DNA of 64,000 nucleotides from Streptomyces cynarae (GCF_025642135.1 NZ_CP106793.1:6168001-6232000), one strand, 5' to 3'. Positions 49,610 to 58,869 are shown, numbered from the stretch's first letter. Program-made: numbers and translations. The notes: generated from the sequence alone by a model not told the origin.

Positions 49610-51025
49610 ATGGCAAAGGCGCCCGTCCTCACGCCCCGGGCGGAGGATTTTCCCCGTTGGTACCAGGACATCGTGAACAAGGCCGAACTGGCGGACAACG
49701 GGCCGGTGCGCGGCACCATGGTGATCCGACCGTACGGCTACGGGCTGTGGGAGCGGATGCAGCAGGAGATGGACGCCCGCATCAAGGAGACGGGCACTCA
49801 GAACGCCTACTTCCCGCTGCTGATCCCCCGGTCGTATCTGACGAGGGAGGCCGAACACGTCGAGGGCTTCGCGCCCGAACTCGCCGTGGTCACGCACGGC
49901 GGCGGCAAGGAACTGGAGGAGCCGGCGGTCGTCCGGCCCACCTCCGAGACCATCATCAACGAGTACTTCTCCAAGTGGATCCAGAGCTACCGTGACCTTC
50001 CGCTCCTGATCAACCAGTGGGCGAACGTGGTGCGTTGGGAACTCAGGCCGCGGCTCTTCCTGCGCACCTCCGAGTTCCTGTGGCAGGAGGGCCACACGGC
50101 GCACGCCACCTACGAGGAGGCCCGGGACTTCGCGGCCCGTATCCACCGCGACGTCTACGGGGACTTCCTGCGCAACGTCCTCGCGACGGACTTCATGTCC
50201 GGCCGCAAGACGGCCAGGGAGCGCTTCGCCGGCGCGATCAACACCCTCACCCTCGAAAGCATGATGGGGGACGGCAAGGCCCTGCAGATGGTCACCAGCC
50301 ACGAGCTGGGCCAGAACTTCGCCAGGGCATTCCACACGCGGTACCTGGCGAAGGACGGCAGACAGGAACTCGTCTGGCAGACCTCCTGGGGCTCCACCAC
50401 CCGCATGATCGGCGCCCTGGTGATGACGCACGGCGACGACGACGGTCTGCGCGTCCCGCCACGCCTCGCCCCCATCCAGGTGGTCGTGCTCGCGATCAAG
50501 GGCGATGAGACGGTTCTGGCCACGGTCCGCGAGACGGGCGACCGGCTGAGGGCGGCGGGCCTCCGCGTCCACGTGGACGACCGCACCGGCATCCCCTTCG
50601 GTCGCCGCGCCGTCGACTGGGAGCTCAAGGGCGTGCCCGTACGCGTCGAGATCGGGCCGCGTGACCTGGAGCACGGCACCGTGATGCTGTCCCGCCGCAT
50701 CCCCGGAGGCAAGGAGCCGGTCCCGGTCGACGCGCTCGCCGGGATGCTGCCGGGGATCCTCGAGGAGGACCAGGCGCTGCTGCTGGAGCAGTCGCGCGAG
50801 CGCCGGGAGTCCCGCACGGCGGACGTGTCCACATTCGAGGAGGCCGTCGAGGCGGCCACCGCGGGCTGCTGGGCGCGTATCCCGTGGGCGGTGCTCGGCG
50901 AGGACGGCGAGGCCGGGCTGGCCGAGCACGCGGTGACCGTACGGTGTCTGGTCGCCGAGGACGGGTCGGTTCCCGACGCCGACGACGCACCCGGTAACGT
51001 CGCCGTCGTGGCGCGCGCTTACTGA
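49610..51025 (+). CDS. proS: Prolyl-tRNA synthetase, archaeal/eukaryotic type
   Basis: A 471-residue class II synthetase of the archaeal/eukaryotic ProRS type: it lacks the editing insertion domain of the long bacterial ProRS (about 570 residues) and ends in Tyr (VARAY), as in Thermus ProRS where the C-terminal tyrosine reaches the active site. Motif 2 is in LRPRLFLRTSEFLWQEGHTAHA; motif 3 with its arginine lies in SWGSTTRMIGALVMTHGDD. Streptomyces also usually have a bacterial-type proS elsewhere, so this may be a second enzyme. ATG at 49610 fits the start (MAKAPVLTPRAEDFPRWYQD). Confidence 0.92.
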   Translation: MAKAPVLTPRAEDFPRWYQDIVNKAELADNGPVRGTMVIRPYGYGLWERMQQEMDARIKETGTQNAYFPLLIPRSYLTREAEHVEGFAPELAVVTHGGGKELEEPAVVRPTSETIINEYFSKWIQSYRDLPLLINQWANVVRWELRPRLFLRTSEFLWQEGHTAHATYEEARDFAARIHRDVYGDFLRNVLATDFMSGRKTARERFAGAINTLTLESMMGDGKALQMVTSHELGQNFARAFHTRYLAKDGRQELVWQTSWGSTTRMIGALVMTHGDDDGLRVPPRLAPIQVVVLAIKGDETVLATVRETGDRLRAAGLRVHVDDRTGIPFGRRAVDWELKGVPVRVEIGPRDLEHGTVMLSRRIPGGKEPVPVDALAGMLPGILEEDQALLLEQSRERRESRTADVSTFEEAVEAATAGCWARIPWAVLGEDGEAGLAEHAVTVRCLVAEDGSVPDADDAPGNVAVVARAY

Positions 51026-51040
51026 GACAGCGGACGGTGG

Positions 51041-51068
51041 CGCAAGAGCGGCCGAAACGCCTCTTGCG
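51041..51068 (+). terminator. Short hairpin after proS
   Basis: CGCAAGAG (51041-51048) pairs with CTCTTGCG (51061-51068) around 12 bases. It lies 15 bases after the proS stop. The only structure I see in 51026-51285. Confidence 0.5.
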
Positions 51069-51285
51069 TATCCGAGGACCACAGCGGCCCCGGCATGCGG
51101 AGTTTCTCTACGCGCCGGGCCGTAGGCGTCGCTACGCACCACCTTGGGATGAGCTGTGCGGCTTCTCCGCAGTTCGGCGCACCCGCCCTCGTCAGGACGC
51201 ATCAGCGGCAACTGACGGGTACGTGCAAATTATTTGGGATGCCCCGGAATAGGAACACGGGGGGCCTCAGGCTCGTTGTCATTAC

Positions 51286-51882
51286 GTGAGCACGACACCA
51301 CCTGTCCTCGCCGCAGAGCTGGCGCAGGCGTGGGCCGACATTCAGCGGTACCACCCCGAGCTGCCCGATCTTGCCGCGCCCGAGTCACTGATCGGAGAGT
51401 CGTCGTCCGCCTGCGGGCACGAACTCTCCTTCGAACGACTGCTCCATGAAGCAGTCCACGGCATCGCCGCCGCGCGCGGAGTACGCGACACCTCCCGTGC
51501 CGGCCGCTACCACAACCGCAGATTCCTCGCGATCGCCGAGGAGCTGGGCCTGGACCACCCCGAGGAGCCGCACCCGAGCAGCGGCTTCTCCCTGGTCACG
51601 CTCAACCCCGAGGCGAAGCGGCGCTACCGCCCGACGATCGAGCGGCTCCAGCGCGCGCTCAAGGCCCACTCGCAGGCGACGGCCGCCGACACCGCCCGCA
51701 CCTTCCGGGGCCCGGCCGCTCGCCACGGCTCCTCCGGAGGCGGCGTCCGCGTCAAGGCGGTCTGCGACTGCGGCCGCAACGTCCGTGTGGTCCCCTCGGT
51801 CCTGGCCCAGGCCCCGATCGTGTGCGGCGGCTGCGGAAAACCCTTCCGCATCCCCGAGCCGGTGGGAGCGGCGGCAAGCTGA
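51286..51882 (+). CDS. HEAVH-motif, zinc-ribbon protein (SprT-like appearance)
   Basis: A 198-residue protein (MSTTPPVLAAELAQAWADIQ start). RLLHEAVHGIAAARGVRDTS carries an H-E-x-x-H zinc-metalloprotease-like motif, and a later H (YHNRRFLAIAEELGL) could be a third ligand, as in SprT. A C-terminal zinc ribbon has CDCGRNVRVV and CGGCGKPFRI. A linker rich in charged residues joins the two. Such pairing of an H-E-x-x-H core with a CxC...CxxC ribbon resembles SprT/YprT-type proteins, but I do not assign a protease activity. It lies between proS and the rpsP operon. Confidence 0.78.
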   Translation: MSTTPPVLAAELAQAWADIQRYHPELPDLAAPESLIGESSSACGHELSFERLLHEAVHGIAAARGVRDTSRAGRYHNRRFLAIAEELGLDHPEEPHPSSGFSLVTLNPEAKRRYRPTIERLQRALKAHSQATAADTARTFRGPAARHGSSGGGVRVKAVCDCGRNVRVVPSVLAQAPIVCGGCGKPFRIPEPVGAAAS

Positions 51883-52184
51883 GCCGACGGCTGCTCGTGG
51901 CGGCCGTACCTCGCTTGCTCAGGCATCCGTGAGCGCCGGGTGGCGTGACCAACGCCCGGGGGACCCCGGCGCCGGGTGCCTCTTCGGCATGCCCGCACAC
52001 GTGCACACCGCCCCCTCGGCCAGAAGCGACCCGCAGGGTATGGCACAATGGCTAGCTGTACTCGACAGCCGCACAGGACCCCTCTCTCCTCCGGCTGACG
52101 CGTCCATCGGGCACTCGGGTACCGCAACCCCACGCGGCCACTTCGCCGTGCCCAACCACGTCAAATCCAGGAGAACCCACTCCC
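51883..52184. other. Leader/promoter region of the rpsP operon
   Basis: A 302-base gap before rpsP. I see no second gene and no clean -35/-10 pair; a less GC-rich patch around 52037-52060 is the best promoter area. The rpsP ribosome site (CCAGGAGAAC) is at its right end. Confidence 0.5.
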
Positions 52185-52613
52185 GTGGCAGTCAAGATCA
52201 AGCTGAAGCGTCTGGGCAAGATCCGTTCGCCTCACTACCGCATCGTCGTCGCCGACTCCCGCACCCGTCGTGACGGCCGGGCGATCGAGGAGATCGGCAA
52301 GTACCACCCGACGTACAACCCGTCGGTGATCGAGGTCGACGCCGAGCGTGCGGCGTACTGGCTCTCCGTCGGCGCTCAGCCGACCGAGCCCGTGCTCGCC
52401 ATCCTCAAGAAGACCGGCGACTGGCAGAAGTTCAAGGGCGAGCCCGCCCCGGCGCCGCTGCTGCAGCCGGAGACCAAGGCCGCGCGTCCGTCGTTCGAGG
52501 CCATCAGCGGCGAGGACGAGGGCAAGGGCGAGGCGATCACCCAGAAGAAGAAGGCCGAGAAGAAGGACGAGGCCCCGGCCGAGTCCTCTGCGTCTGAGTC
52601 GACCGAGGCCTGA
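52185..52613 (+). CDS. rpsP: 30S ribosomal protein S16
   Basis: bS16 of 142 residues. The N-terminal 85 residues match the family core ([20 protein letters not shown], then [20 protein letters not shown]); the remainder is a Lys/Glu/Ala-rich actinobacterial extension ([20 protein letters not shown]). It opens the conserved rpsP-khpA-rimM-trmD-rplS unit. GTG start at 52185. Confidence 0.97.
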   Translation: MAVKIKLKRLGKIRSPHYRIVVADSRTRRDGRAIEEIGKYHPTYNPSVIEVDAERAAYWLSVGAQPTEPVLAILKKTGDWQKFKGEPAPAPLLQPETKAARPSFEAISGEDEGKGEAITQKKKAEKKDEAPAESSASESTEA

Positions 52614-52615
52614 GC

Positions 52616-52855
52616 ATGCTCGAGGAGGCTCTCGAGCACCTCGTGAAGGGCATCGTCGACAACCCTGACGATGTGCAGGTGGCCTCGCGCACCCTGCGTC
52701 GCGGGCGTGTGCTCGAGGTGCGGGTCCACCCCGACGACCTCGGCAAGGTGATCGGCCGCAACGGCCGCACCGCACGTGCTCTGCGCACCGTCGTGGGCGC
52801 CATCGGCGGCCGCGGCGTCCGGGTCGACCTCGTCGACGTGGACCACGTTCGCTGA
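52616..52855 (+). CDS. khpA: KH-domain RNA-binding protein KhpA
   Basis: A 79-residue type II KH protein. The G-x-x-G RNA-binding loop lies in GKVIGRNGRTARAL. It starts two bases after the rpsP stop. KhpA acts on RNA with KhpB/Jag-type partners and influences cell-wall growth in Firmicutes; in Streptomyces the role is open. Confidence 0.95.
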   Translation: MLEEALEHLVKGIVDNPDDVQVASRTLRRGRVLEVRVHPDDLGKVIGRNGRTARALRTVVGAIGGRGVRVDLVDVDHVR

Positions 52856-52936
52856 ACCTACGCAGCACCGGCTCGGGCCGGGGAGGGCCACTGGGCCGTC
52901 CCCGGCCCGTAGTCGTATGACAGGAGATCAAGCACA

Positions 52937-53482
52937 GTGCAGCTGGTAGTCGCACGGATCGGCCGCGCCCACGGGATCAGGGGCGAGGTCACCGTGGAGG
53001 TCCGTACCGATGAGCCCGAACTCAGGCTCGCCCCCGGCGCCGTACTGGCCACCGACCCCGCCTCGGCCGGACCGCTGACCATCGAGACGGGCCGGGTGCA
53101 CAGCGGCCGTCTGCTCCTTCGCTTCGAGGGTGTGAGGGACCGCAACGCCGCCGAGGCGCTGCGCAACACCCTGCTGATCGCCGAGGTCGACCCCGACGAG
53201 CTGCCCGAGGGCGAGGACGAGTACTACGACCACCAGCTCATCGACCTGGACGTGGTGACCGAGGACGGCGTCGAGGTCGGCCGCATCACCGAGATCTCGC
53301 ACCTGCCCACACAGGACCTGTTCGTCGTCGAGCGCCCGGACGGGACCGAGGTGATGATCCCGTTCGTGGAGGAGATCGTCACCCGGATCGACCTCGAACA
53401 GCAGCGGGCCGTCATCGACCCCCCGCCCGGGCTGATCGACGACCGCGCCGAGATCGTCTCGTCGAGGGACGAGGGCGCATGA
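52937..53482 (+). CDS. rimM: 16S rRNA processing protein RimM
   Basis: RimM of 181 residues, which assists 30S head assembly with S19. The N-terminal beta-barrel ([20 protein letters not shown]) and the PRC-barrel end ([20 protein letters not shown]) are both clear. GTG start at 52937. It overlaps trmD by four bases (ATGA at 53479). Confidence 0.96.
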   Translation: MQLVVARIGRAHGIRGEVTVEVRTDEPELRLAPGAVLATDPASAGPLTIETGRVHSGRLLLRFEGVRDRNAAEALRNTLLIAEVDPDELPEGEDEYYDHQLIDLDVVTEDGVEVGRITEISHLPTQDLFVVERPDGTEVMIPFVEEIVTRIDLEQQRAVIDPPPGLIDDRAEIVSSRDEGA

Positions 53483-54312
53483 GACTCGACGTCGTCACGA
53501 TCTTCCCCGAGTACCTGGAACCGCTGAACGTCTCCCTCGTCGGCAAGGCACGCGCGCGTGGACAACTCGACGTCCACGTGCACGACCTGCGGTCCTGGAC
53601 GTACGACCGGCACAACACCGTCGACGACACGCCGTACGGCGGCGGCCCCGGCATGGTGATGAAGACCGAGCCCTGGGGCGATGCCCTGGACGAGATACTC
53701 GCCGACGGCTACGAGACCGGCTCCCACGAGCCCGCGCTGATCGTGCCGACCCCCAGCGGCCGCCCCTTCACCCAGAAGCTCGCCGTCGAACTCTCCGAGC
53801 GCCCGTGGCTGATCTTCACCCCCGCCCGCTACGAGGGCATCGACCGCCGCGTCGTCGACGAGTACGCCACCCGGATGCCGGTGTACGAGGTGTCCATCGG
53901 GGACTACGTCCTCGCCGGCGGCGAGGCGGCGGTCCTCGTCGTCACCGAGGCGGTGGCCCGGCTCCTGCCCGGTGTCCTCGGCAACGCCGAGTCCCACCGG
54001 GACGACTCCTTCGCCCCCGGCGCGATGGCCAACCTCCTCGAAGGCCCCGTCTACACCAAGCCGCCGGCCTGGCGCGGCCGGGGCATCCCCGACGTGCTGC
54101 TCAGCGGCCATCACGGGAAGATCGCCCGCTGGCGCCGAGACGAGGCCCTGAAGCGCACTACGGCCAACCGGCCCGACCTGATCGAGCGCTGCGAGCCCGC
54201 CGCCTTCGACAAGAAGGACCGCGAGATGCTCTCCATCCTGGGCTGGGCGCCGGACCCGGAGGGCCATCCCCACGGCCGATTTTGGCGCAGGCCGGACGGC
54301 GTGGAAGAATAG
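53479..54312 (+). CDS. trmD: tRNA (guanine-37-N1) methyltransferase
   Basis: TrmD, 277 residues, methylating G37 of tRNAs to prevent +1 frameshifts. Family motifs: [16 protein letters not shown], the trefoil-knot segments [11 protein letters not shown] and [16 protein letters not shown], and the C-terminal [15 protein letters not shown]. The length is about 25 residues above many bacterial forms, as is normal in actinomycetes. Overlaps rimM by four bases. Confidence 0.97.
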   Translation: MRLDVVTIFPEYLEPLNVSLVGKARARGQLDVHVHDLRSWTYDRHNTVDDTPYGGGPGMVMKTEPWGDALDEILADGYETGSHEPALIVPTPSGRPFTQKLAVELSERPWLIFTPARYEGIDRRVVDEYATRMPVYEVSIGDYVLAGGEAAVLVVTEAVARLLPGVLGNAESHRDDSFAPGAMANLLEGPVYTKPPAWRGRGIPDVLLSGHHGKIARWRRDEALKRTTANRPDLIERCEPAAFDKKDREMLSILGWAPDPEGHPHGRFWRRPDGVEE

Positions 54313-54449
54313 TGCGCTGTTGCCCGGCGTCCGGCGTGCGCCCCTGCCACAGGGGGACACGACGCCCGCCCCGACGACGGCCACCACTCTCTTGCCGAAA
54401 AACTACGTACCGCCGATGACCTGTGGCATCGGCGAAGAAAGCAGACGAA

Positions 54450-54800
54450 ATGTCTCACCTGCTCGACACCGTCGACGCCGCATCGCTGCGCTCCGACATC
54501 CCGGCCTTCCGTCCCGGTGACACCGTCAACGTCCACGTCCGCGTCATCGAGGGCAACCGCTCCCGTGTGCAGCAGTTCAAGGGCGTCGTGATCCGCCGCC
54601 AGGGCTCCGGCGTGCGCGAGACCTTCACGGTCCGCAAGGTCTCCTTCTCCGTCGGCGTCGAGCGCACCTTCCCGGTGCACACCCCGATCGTCGAGAAGAT
54701 CGAGCTCGTCACCCGCGGTGACGTTCGTCGCGCCAAGCTGTACTACCTGCGCGACCTGCGCGGCAAGGCCGCGAAGATCAAGGAGAAGCGCGAGAACTGA
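54450..54800 (+). CDS. rplS: 50S ribosomal protein L19
   Basis: bL19 of 116 residues ([20 protein letters not shown] start). The ATG at 54450 fits the known Streptomyces L19 length and start exactly, so I reject the longer in-frame GTG at 54423. It ends the rpsP operon. It has a 137-base leader after trmD; no known ribosomal-protein leader motif is recognised there. Confidence 0.96.
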   Translation: MSHLLDTVDAASLRSDIPAFRPGDTVNVHVRVIEGNRSRVQQFKGVVIRRQGSGVRETFTVRKVSFSVGVERTFPVHTPIVEKIELVTRGDVRRAKLYYLRDLRGKAAKIKEKREN

Positions 54801-54845
54801 GCGCCTGAGGGAGTTCACAAGTGGGCCGGATAGCATCTGGCCCCG

Positions 54846-55601
54846 ATGGACACCGAAGCACAGCATGCGGAGCGCGACCGCTCCTCCCACCCCGCCAAGT
54901 CCGAGGAGACCTCGGACACAGGGGGGCCGGAGGAGCGGTCGCGCTCCGCGTTGGTGTCCCGTGTCGCCGGCCGGCTGCCCGGTGGCCGGATCACCCTCAC
55001 CGTGCTGGTCTGCCTGCTGTTCCTCCTCACCCTCGGCACGTTTGTGATGCAGCCGTTCGACATACCGAGCGGTTCGATGGAGCGCGGATTGAGGATCGGG
55101 GACCGCGTTCTCGTAGATAAGTTGGCGTACCGTTTCGGATCCGAGCCGCAGCGGGGAGATGTCGTCGTGTTCGACGGCACCGGGTATTTCGGGAACGCCG
55201 ACTACGTCAAACGGGTAGTGGGTGTAGGGGGAGACCACGTGGTCTGCTGCGACAAGGAGGGGAGGCTCGAGGTGAACGGCCGGTCGGTCGACGAGTCGTC
55301 GTTTCTGTACCCCGGCAACAGCCCGTCCGACGTCCCCTTCGACATCGTCGTGCCCGAAGGCACGCTCTTCGTCCTCGGCGACCACCGCAGGGACTCCAGC
55401 GACTCCCGGGACCACCTCGGCTCGCCTGGCGGCGGCATGGTCCCCGTCAACGCCGTGATCGGCCGGGCCGACTGGGTGATCTGGCCCTCCGCGCACTTCA
55501 GGCACATCACCCGCCCCGGGGCCTACGCGCGCGTGCCCGCGCCCGGCGCGAGCGTCCCGGAGACGAACCCGCCGCAGACAGCGGGCGGTGCGCATGGGTA
55601 A
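54846..55601 (+). CDS. sipW: Type I signal peptidase SipW
   Basis: A 251-residue signal peptidase. A 45-residue cytoplasmic part is followed by one membrane segment (ITLTVLVCLLFLLTLGTFVM) and the periplasm-facing catalytic domain. Catalytic Ser77 lies in IPSGSMERG, and Lys122 in DYVKRVVGVGGD; the box GDHRRDSSDSRDHLG is also kept. It cleaves signal peptides from exported proteins. It is the first of four consecutive sip paralogues; the first three appear to be an operon (sipX overlaps it by eight bases). Confidence 0.93.
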   Translation: MDTEAQHAERDRSSHPAKSEETSDTGGPEERSRSALVSRVAGRLPGGRITLTVLVCLLFLLTLGTFVMQPFDIPSGSMERGLRIGDRVLVDKLAYRFGSEPQRGDVVVFDGTGYFGNADYVKRVVGVGGDHVVCCDKEGRLEVNGRSVDESSFLYPGNSPSDVPFDIVVPEGTLFVLGDHRRDSSDSRDHLGSPGGGMVPVNAVIGRADWVIWPSAHFRHITRPGAYARVPAPGASVPETNPPQTAGGAHG

Positions 55602-56682
55602 CCGCGGCAAACCGCGCGGTGCGCCGTCCGACACCGCCACGCAGAACCTGCTGCCCACCGGCGCGCGACGCGCCGCCGGCTCGGCCCCCACCGGACGCAG
55701 CCGTGCCGAGCGGCGCAAGCTCCAGCGCAAGGTGAAGCGCAAGAGGAGGCGTTCCGCCGTCAAGGAGATACCGCTCCTGGTCGGTGTCGCCGTCCTCATA
55801 GCGCTCGTTCTGAAGACCTTCCTCGTGCAGGCGTTCGTCATCCCGTCGGGCTCCATGGAGAACACGATCCAGATCGGCGACCGTGTCCTCGTCGACAAGC
55901 TGACCCCGTGGTTCGGCTCCAAGCCGCAGCGCGGGGACGTCGTCGTCTTCCGGGACCCCGGCGACTGGCTCGCGGGCGAGAAGACGCCCCAGAAGCACGA
56001 CCCCATCGTCGTCAAGCAGGTCAAGGAAGGGCTCACCTGGATCGGCCTGCTGCCGTCCGACAACGACAAGGACCTCATCAAGCGGGTCGTCGCGGTCGGC
56101 GGAGACACCGTCCAGTGCTGCGACACGCAAGGGCGGGTCACGGTCAACGGCGTGCCGCTGAACGAGCCGTACATTCACCCGGGGAACAAACCTTCTGATT
56201 TCTCGTTCTCGGAGACCGTGCCACCGGGTCGTCTGTGGGTGATGGGCGACCACCGGGCCAACTCGGCCGACTCCCGCTACCACCGCAACGAGCCGTACGG
56301 CGGTACTGTCTCGGAGGAGTCCGTCGTGGGCCGCGCCATGGTTATCGCCTGGCCCATTGGGCACTGGACCCGATTGAAGGAGCCGGACACTTACGCGTCG
56401 GTGCCGGGCGGTGCGGTCGGCGCACCAGGTCCGTCGCATAGGGTGGCCTCCGCGGATCGATACGGATTGATCCCCCTCCCGAGCCCTGCGGAACTCCCGC
56501 TCGTTATGGGAGTGGTGGGCCTGCGTCGACAGGGGCGCCGGCGGCGGTACGGAGTGAGGAGTGGATGTGGGGGATTTGGCGGTCGGCGCACGGTCCGGAC
56601 ACGAGGGTCCCGAGGAGAGGCCGGAGCGACCCGACGAGGCGGCTGCCCCGGCCGCGGAAGAGCACGCCGGCACCGGGAGTGA
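55594..56682 (+). CDS. sipX: Type I signal peptidase SipX
   Basis: A 362-residue signal peptidase with a long basic N-terminus (RRKLQRKVKRKRRRSAVKEI), a membrane segment (LLVGVAVLIALVLKTFLV), catalytic Ser87 in IPSGSMENT and Lys163 in DLIKRVVAVGGD. A second hydrophobic stretch (LPSPAELPLVMGVVGL) near the end suggests a C-terminal membrane anchor, as in Streptomyces SipY. The open frame overlaps sipY by 122 bases, and that last part is Arg/Gly-rich, so the natural C-terminus may be shorter; a frame break there cannot be excluded. ATG at 55594 overlaps the sipW end. Confidence 0.87.
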   Translation: MGNRGKPRGAPSDTATQNLLPTGARRAAGSAPTGRSRAERRKLQRKVKRKRRRSAVKEIPLLVGVAVLIALVLKTFLVQAFVIPSGSMENTIQIGDRVLVDKLTPWFGSKPQRGDVVVFRDPGDWLAGEKTPQKHDPIVVKQVKEGLTWIGLLPSDNDKDLIKRVVAVGGDTVQCCDTQGRVTVNGVPLNEPYIHPGNKPSDFSFSETVPPGRLWVMGDHRANSADSRYHRNEPYGGTVSEESVVGRAMVIAWPIGHWTRLKEPDTYASVPGGAVGAPGPSHRVASADRYGLIPLPSPAELPLVMGVVGLRRQGRRRRYGVRSGCGGFGGRRTVRTRGSRGEAGATRRGGCPGRGRARRHRE

Positions 56683-57520
56683 CTCCCCGGCGCAGGGCGC
56701 GCAGGAGAGCGGCGGACAGGGCGGCGACCCCAAGAAGCAGCGCTCCTTCTGGAAGGAGCTCCCGCTCCTCATCGGCATCGCGCTGGTGCTCGCGCTGCTG
56801 ATCAAGACGTTCCTGGTGCAGGCGTTCTCGATCCCCTCGGACTCGATGCAGAACACCCTCCAGCAGGGCGACCGCGTCCTCGTCGACAAGCTGACCCCGT
56901 GGTTCGGCTCCAAGCCCTCGCGCGGCGAGGTCGTGGTCTTCCACGACCCGGACAACTGGCTGGCGGGCGAGCCCACCAGCACGCCGAACGCCCTGCAGAC
57001 GGCGCTGAGCTGGATCGGCCTGATGCCGTCCGCCGAGGAGAAGGACCTCATCAAGCGGGTCATCGGCGTCGCCGGCGACACCATCGAGTGCAAGAACACC
57101 GGCCCGCTGCTCGTCAACGGCAAGCCGCTCAACGAGCCGTACGTGTACCCGGGCAACACCCCGTGCAGCGTCGACGACCAGGGCGGCCAGTTCAAGGTCA
57201 CGGTTCCCCCGGGCAAAATCTGGGTCATGGGCGACCACCGGCAGAACTCGCTCGACTCCCGCTACCACCAGCAGGACAAGTACCGGGGCTTCGTGCCGGT
57301 GGGGAACGTCGTGGGCCGCGCCATCGTGATCGCCTGGCCGCCCACCCGCTGGGACACGCTGCCGATCCCGGACACCTTCGACCAGGGCCTGAACACGGTG
57401 GCCCCCTCGGCCCTCGGCCTGATCGGCGCCGTGCCGCTGGTGATGTGGCGCAGGCGCCGCCTCACCGCACGCCTTACCGAGGGAAACCCGCGGGTTTCCG
57501 GCAGCGGTACCGCCGGGTAG
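56561..57520 (+). CDS. sipY: Type I signal peptidase SipY
   Basis: A 319-residue signal peptidase. An acidic N-terminal part of 60 residues precedes the membrane segment (LLIGIALVLALLIKTFLVQA); catalytic Ser95 is in IPSDSMQNT, Lys165 in DLIKRVIGVAGD, and GDHRQNSLDSRYH follows. A second, C-terminal membrane segment (LGLIGAVPLVMW) gives both ends in the cytoplasm, a special feature of Streptomyces signal peptidases. From memory SipY is the principal one in S. lividans. Start GTG at 56561, within the sipX frame. Confidence 0.92.
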   Translation: MDVGDLAVGARSGHEGPEERPERPDEAAAPAAEEHAGTGSDSPAQGAQESGGQGGDPKKQRSFWKELPLLIGIALVLALLIKTFLVQAFSIPSDSMQNTLQQGDRVLVDKLTPWFGSKPSRGEVVVFHDPDNWLAGEPTSTPNALQTALSWIGLMPSAEEKDLIKRVIGVAGDTIECKNTGPLLVNGKPLNEPYVYPGNTPCSVDDQGGQFKVTVPPGKIWVMGDHRQNSLDSRYHQQDKYRGFVPVGNVVGRAIVIAWPPTRWDTLPIPDTFDQGLNTVAPSALGLIGAVPLVMWRRRRLTARLTEGNPRVSGSGTAG

Positions 57521-57598
57521 GGTGCCGTCCCAGATCGCCGATCTTCCGCGGCCCGGCTGTGGCCGCGGGATCGATTCTCCGACCTGGGAGCTGTGGGA

Positions 57599-58343
57599 AT
57601 GAGCGGGACTGGTCGTGCGGACAAGGGCCGCGGACGGCTCGGCAGCAGGCTGTCGGGGCTGGCCGTGGCCCTCGGCTGTGTGCTCTTCCTCGGTGGGTTC
57701 GTCTGGGGCGCGATCGTCTACCAGCCCTACACCGTGCCCACCAGCTCCATGTCGCCCACCATCGCCGCCGGTGACCGGGTCCTCGCACAGCGCGTCGACG
57801 GCGCCGACGTCAAGCGCGGCGACGTCGTCATCTTCCGCCAGACGGCCTGGGGCAACATGCCGCTGGTCAAGCGGGTCGTGGCGGTCGGCGGCGACACCGT
57901 CGGCTGCTGCACCGACGGCAAGCTGACCGTCAACGGCAAGCAGATCGACGAGTCCTACCTCACCAAGGGCGAGCCCGCCGAGTACAAGACGATCCCCACG
58001 ATCACGGTCCCCAAGGACCGGCTGTTCGTGCTCGGCGACGAGCGCAGCGGCTCCCTGGACTCCTCCGCCCACCTCACTGAGGCCTTCAACGGCACGGTGC
58101 CGCGCAACGCGGTGGACGCCCGTGTGGACGCCGTGGTGTGGCCGATGAACGGCATGCTGGCCCGCCCGACGGGCTTCGAGGCACTGGGCGCCCTCTCGTC
58201 GCCCGGGCCGCTGCGGCTGATCCTCGGCGTGATCGTGGCGGGCGCGGTCCTGGTACTGGGAGGCGCGGCCTACGGGCCGATCGCGGGGCTCGCGCGACGG
58301 GGCGCGGCACCGCGGTGCGGACGGAGCCGCCCGTGCCCGCTGA
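57599..58343 (+). CDS. sipZ: Type I signal peptidase SipZ (C-terminal end uncertain)
   Basis: The fourth signal peptidase. A membrane segment (LAVALGCVLFLGGFVWGAIV) is followed by catalytic Ser50 in VPTSSMSPT and Lys91 in LVKRVVAVGGDT. The C-terminal anchor LRLILGVIVAGAVLVLGGAA ends near 58265. The literal frame stays open to 58846, overlapping the NUDIX gene by some 530 bases as arginine/proline-rich nonsense, which is not credible. The nearest stop in another frame is 58341-58343, used here as the provisional end, so a further small indel before about 58300 is possible. In S. lividans sipZ is the first gene of a separate operon with unrelated genes. Start ATG 57599. Confidence 0.75.
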
Positions 58344-58869
58344 GGCATCCTCGCCCGCGCCCGCCTCGCCCGACGAGCCGGGCGCCGACGGGCCGCGCAA
58401 GGTGGCCCGGGTGGTGCTGCTCGACCCCGACGACCGCATCCTGCTGCTGCACGGCCACGAGCCGGAGGACCCCGCGGACGACTGGTGGTTCACCCCCGGC
58501 GGCGGTGTCGAGGGCGACGAGACGCGCGAGCAGGCCGCGCTGCGGGAAGTGGCCGAGGAGACCGGTATCACGCAGGTCGATTTGGGCCCCGTACTGTGGC
58601 GGCGCAGGTGCTCGTTCCCGTTCGCGGGCCGCCGCTGGGACCAGGACGAGTGGTACTACCTCGCCCGTACCACCCAGACGGCCACGGCCGCGCCGAACCT
58701 CACGGAACTGGAAAAGCGCAGCGTCGTGGGAGCACGGTGGTGGACGTGCGGGGAACTGGCCGCGGCACATGAGACGGTGTATCCGAAGAGACTCGCCGAG
58801 CTGCTGCGCACACTGCTCGACGAAGGTCCTCCCGCCGAACCTGTGACCCTGGACACGGAAATCGTCTAG
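58315..58869 (+). CDS. NUDIX hydrolase
   Basis: A 184-residue NUDIX protein. The full Nudix box GGGVEGDETREQAALREVAE with EETGI follows WWFTPGG, so the Mg-binding and catalytic glutamates are intact. Such enzymes hydrolyse nucleoside diphosphate-linked compounds; substrate unknown. The start is not certain: I take the GTG at 58315, since the sequence before it is the sipZ end. Its frame is open upstream to at least 58138. It is the second gene of the sipZ operon. Confidence 0.88.
   Translation: MRTEPPVPAEASSPAPASPDEPGADGPRKVARVVLLDPDDRILLLHGHEPEDPADDWWFTPGGGVEGDETREQAALREVAEETGITQVDLGPVLWRRRCSFPFAGRRWDQDEWYYLARTTQTATAAPNLTELEKRSVVGARWWTCGELAAAHETVYPKRLAELLRTLLDEGPPAEPVTLDTEIV

Noticed and set aside
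54313..54449. Ribosomal protein leader before rplS
   Set aside because: I could not build a conserved leader structure; only ordinary GC stems.
54423..54449. Nine-residue N-terminal extension of L19 from GTG 54423
   Set aside because: The known Streptomyces L19 begins at MSHLLD, matching the ATG at 54450.
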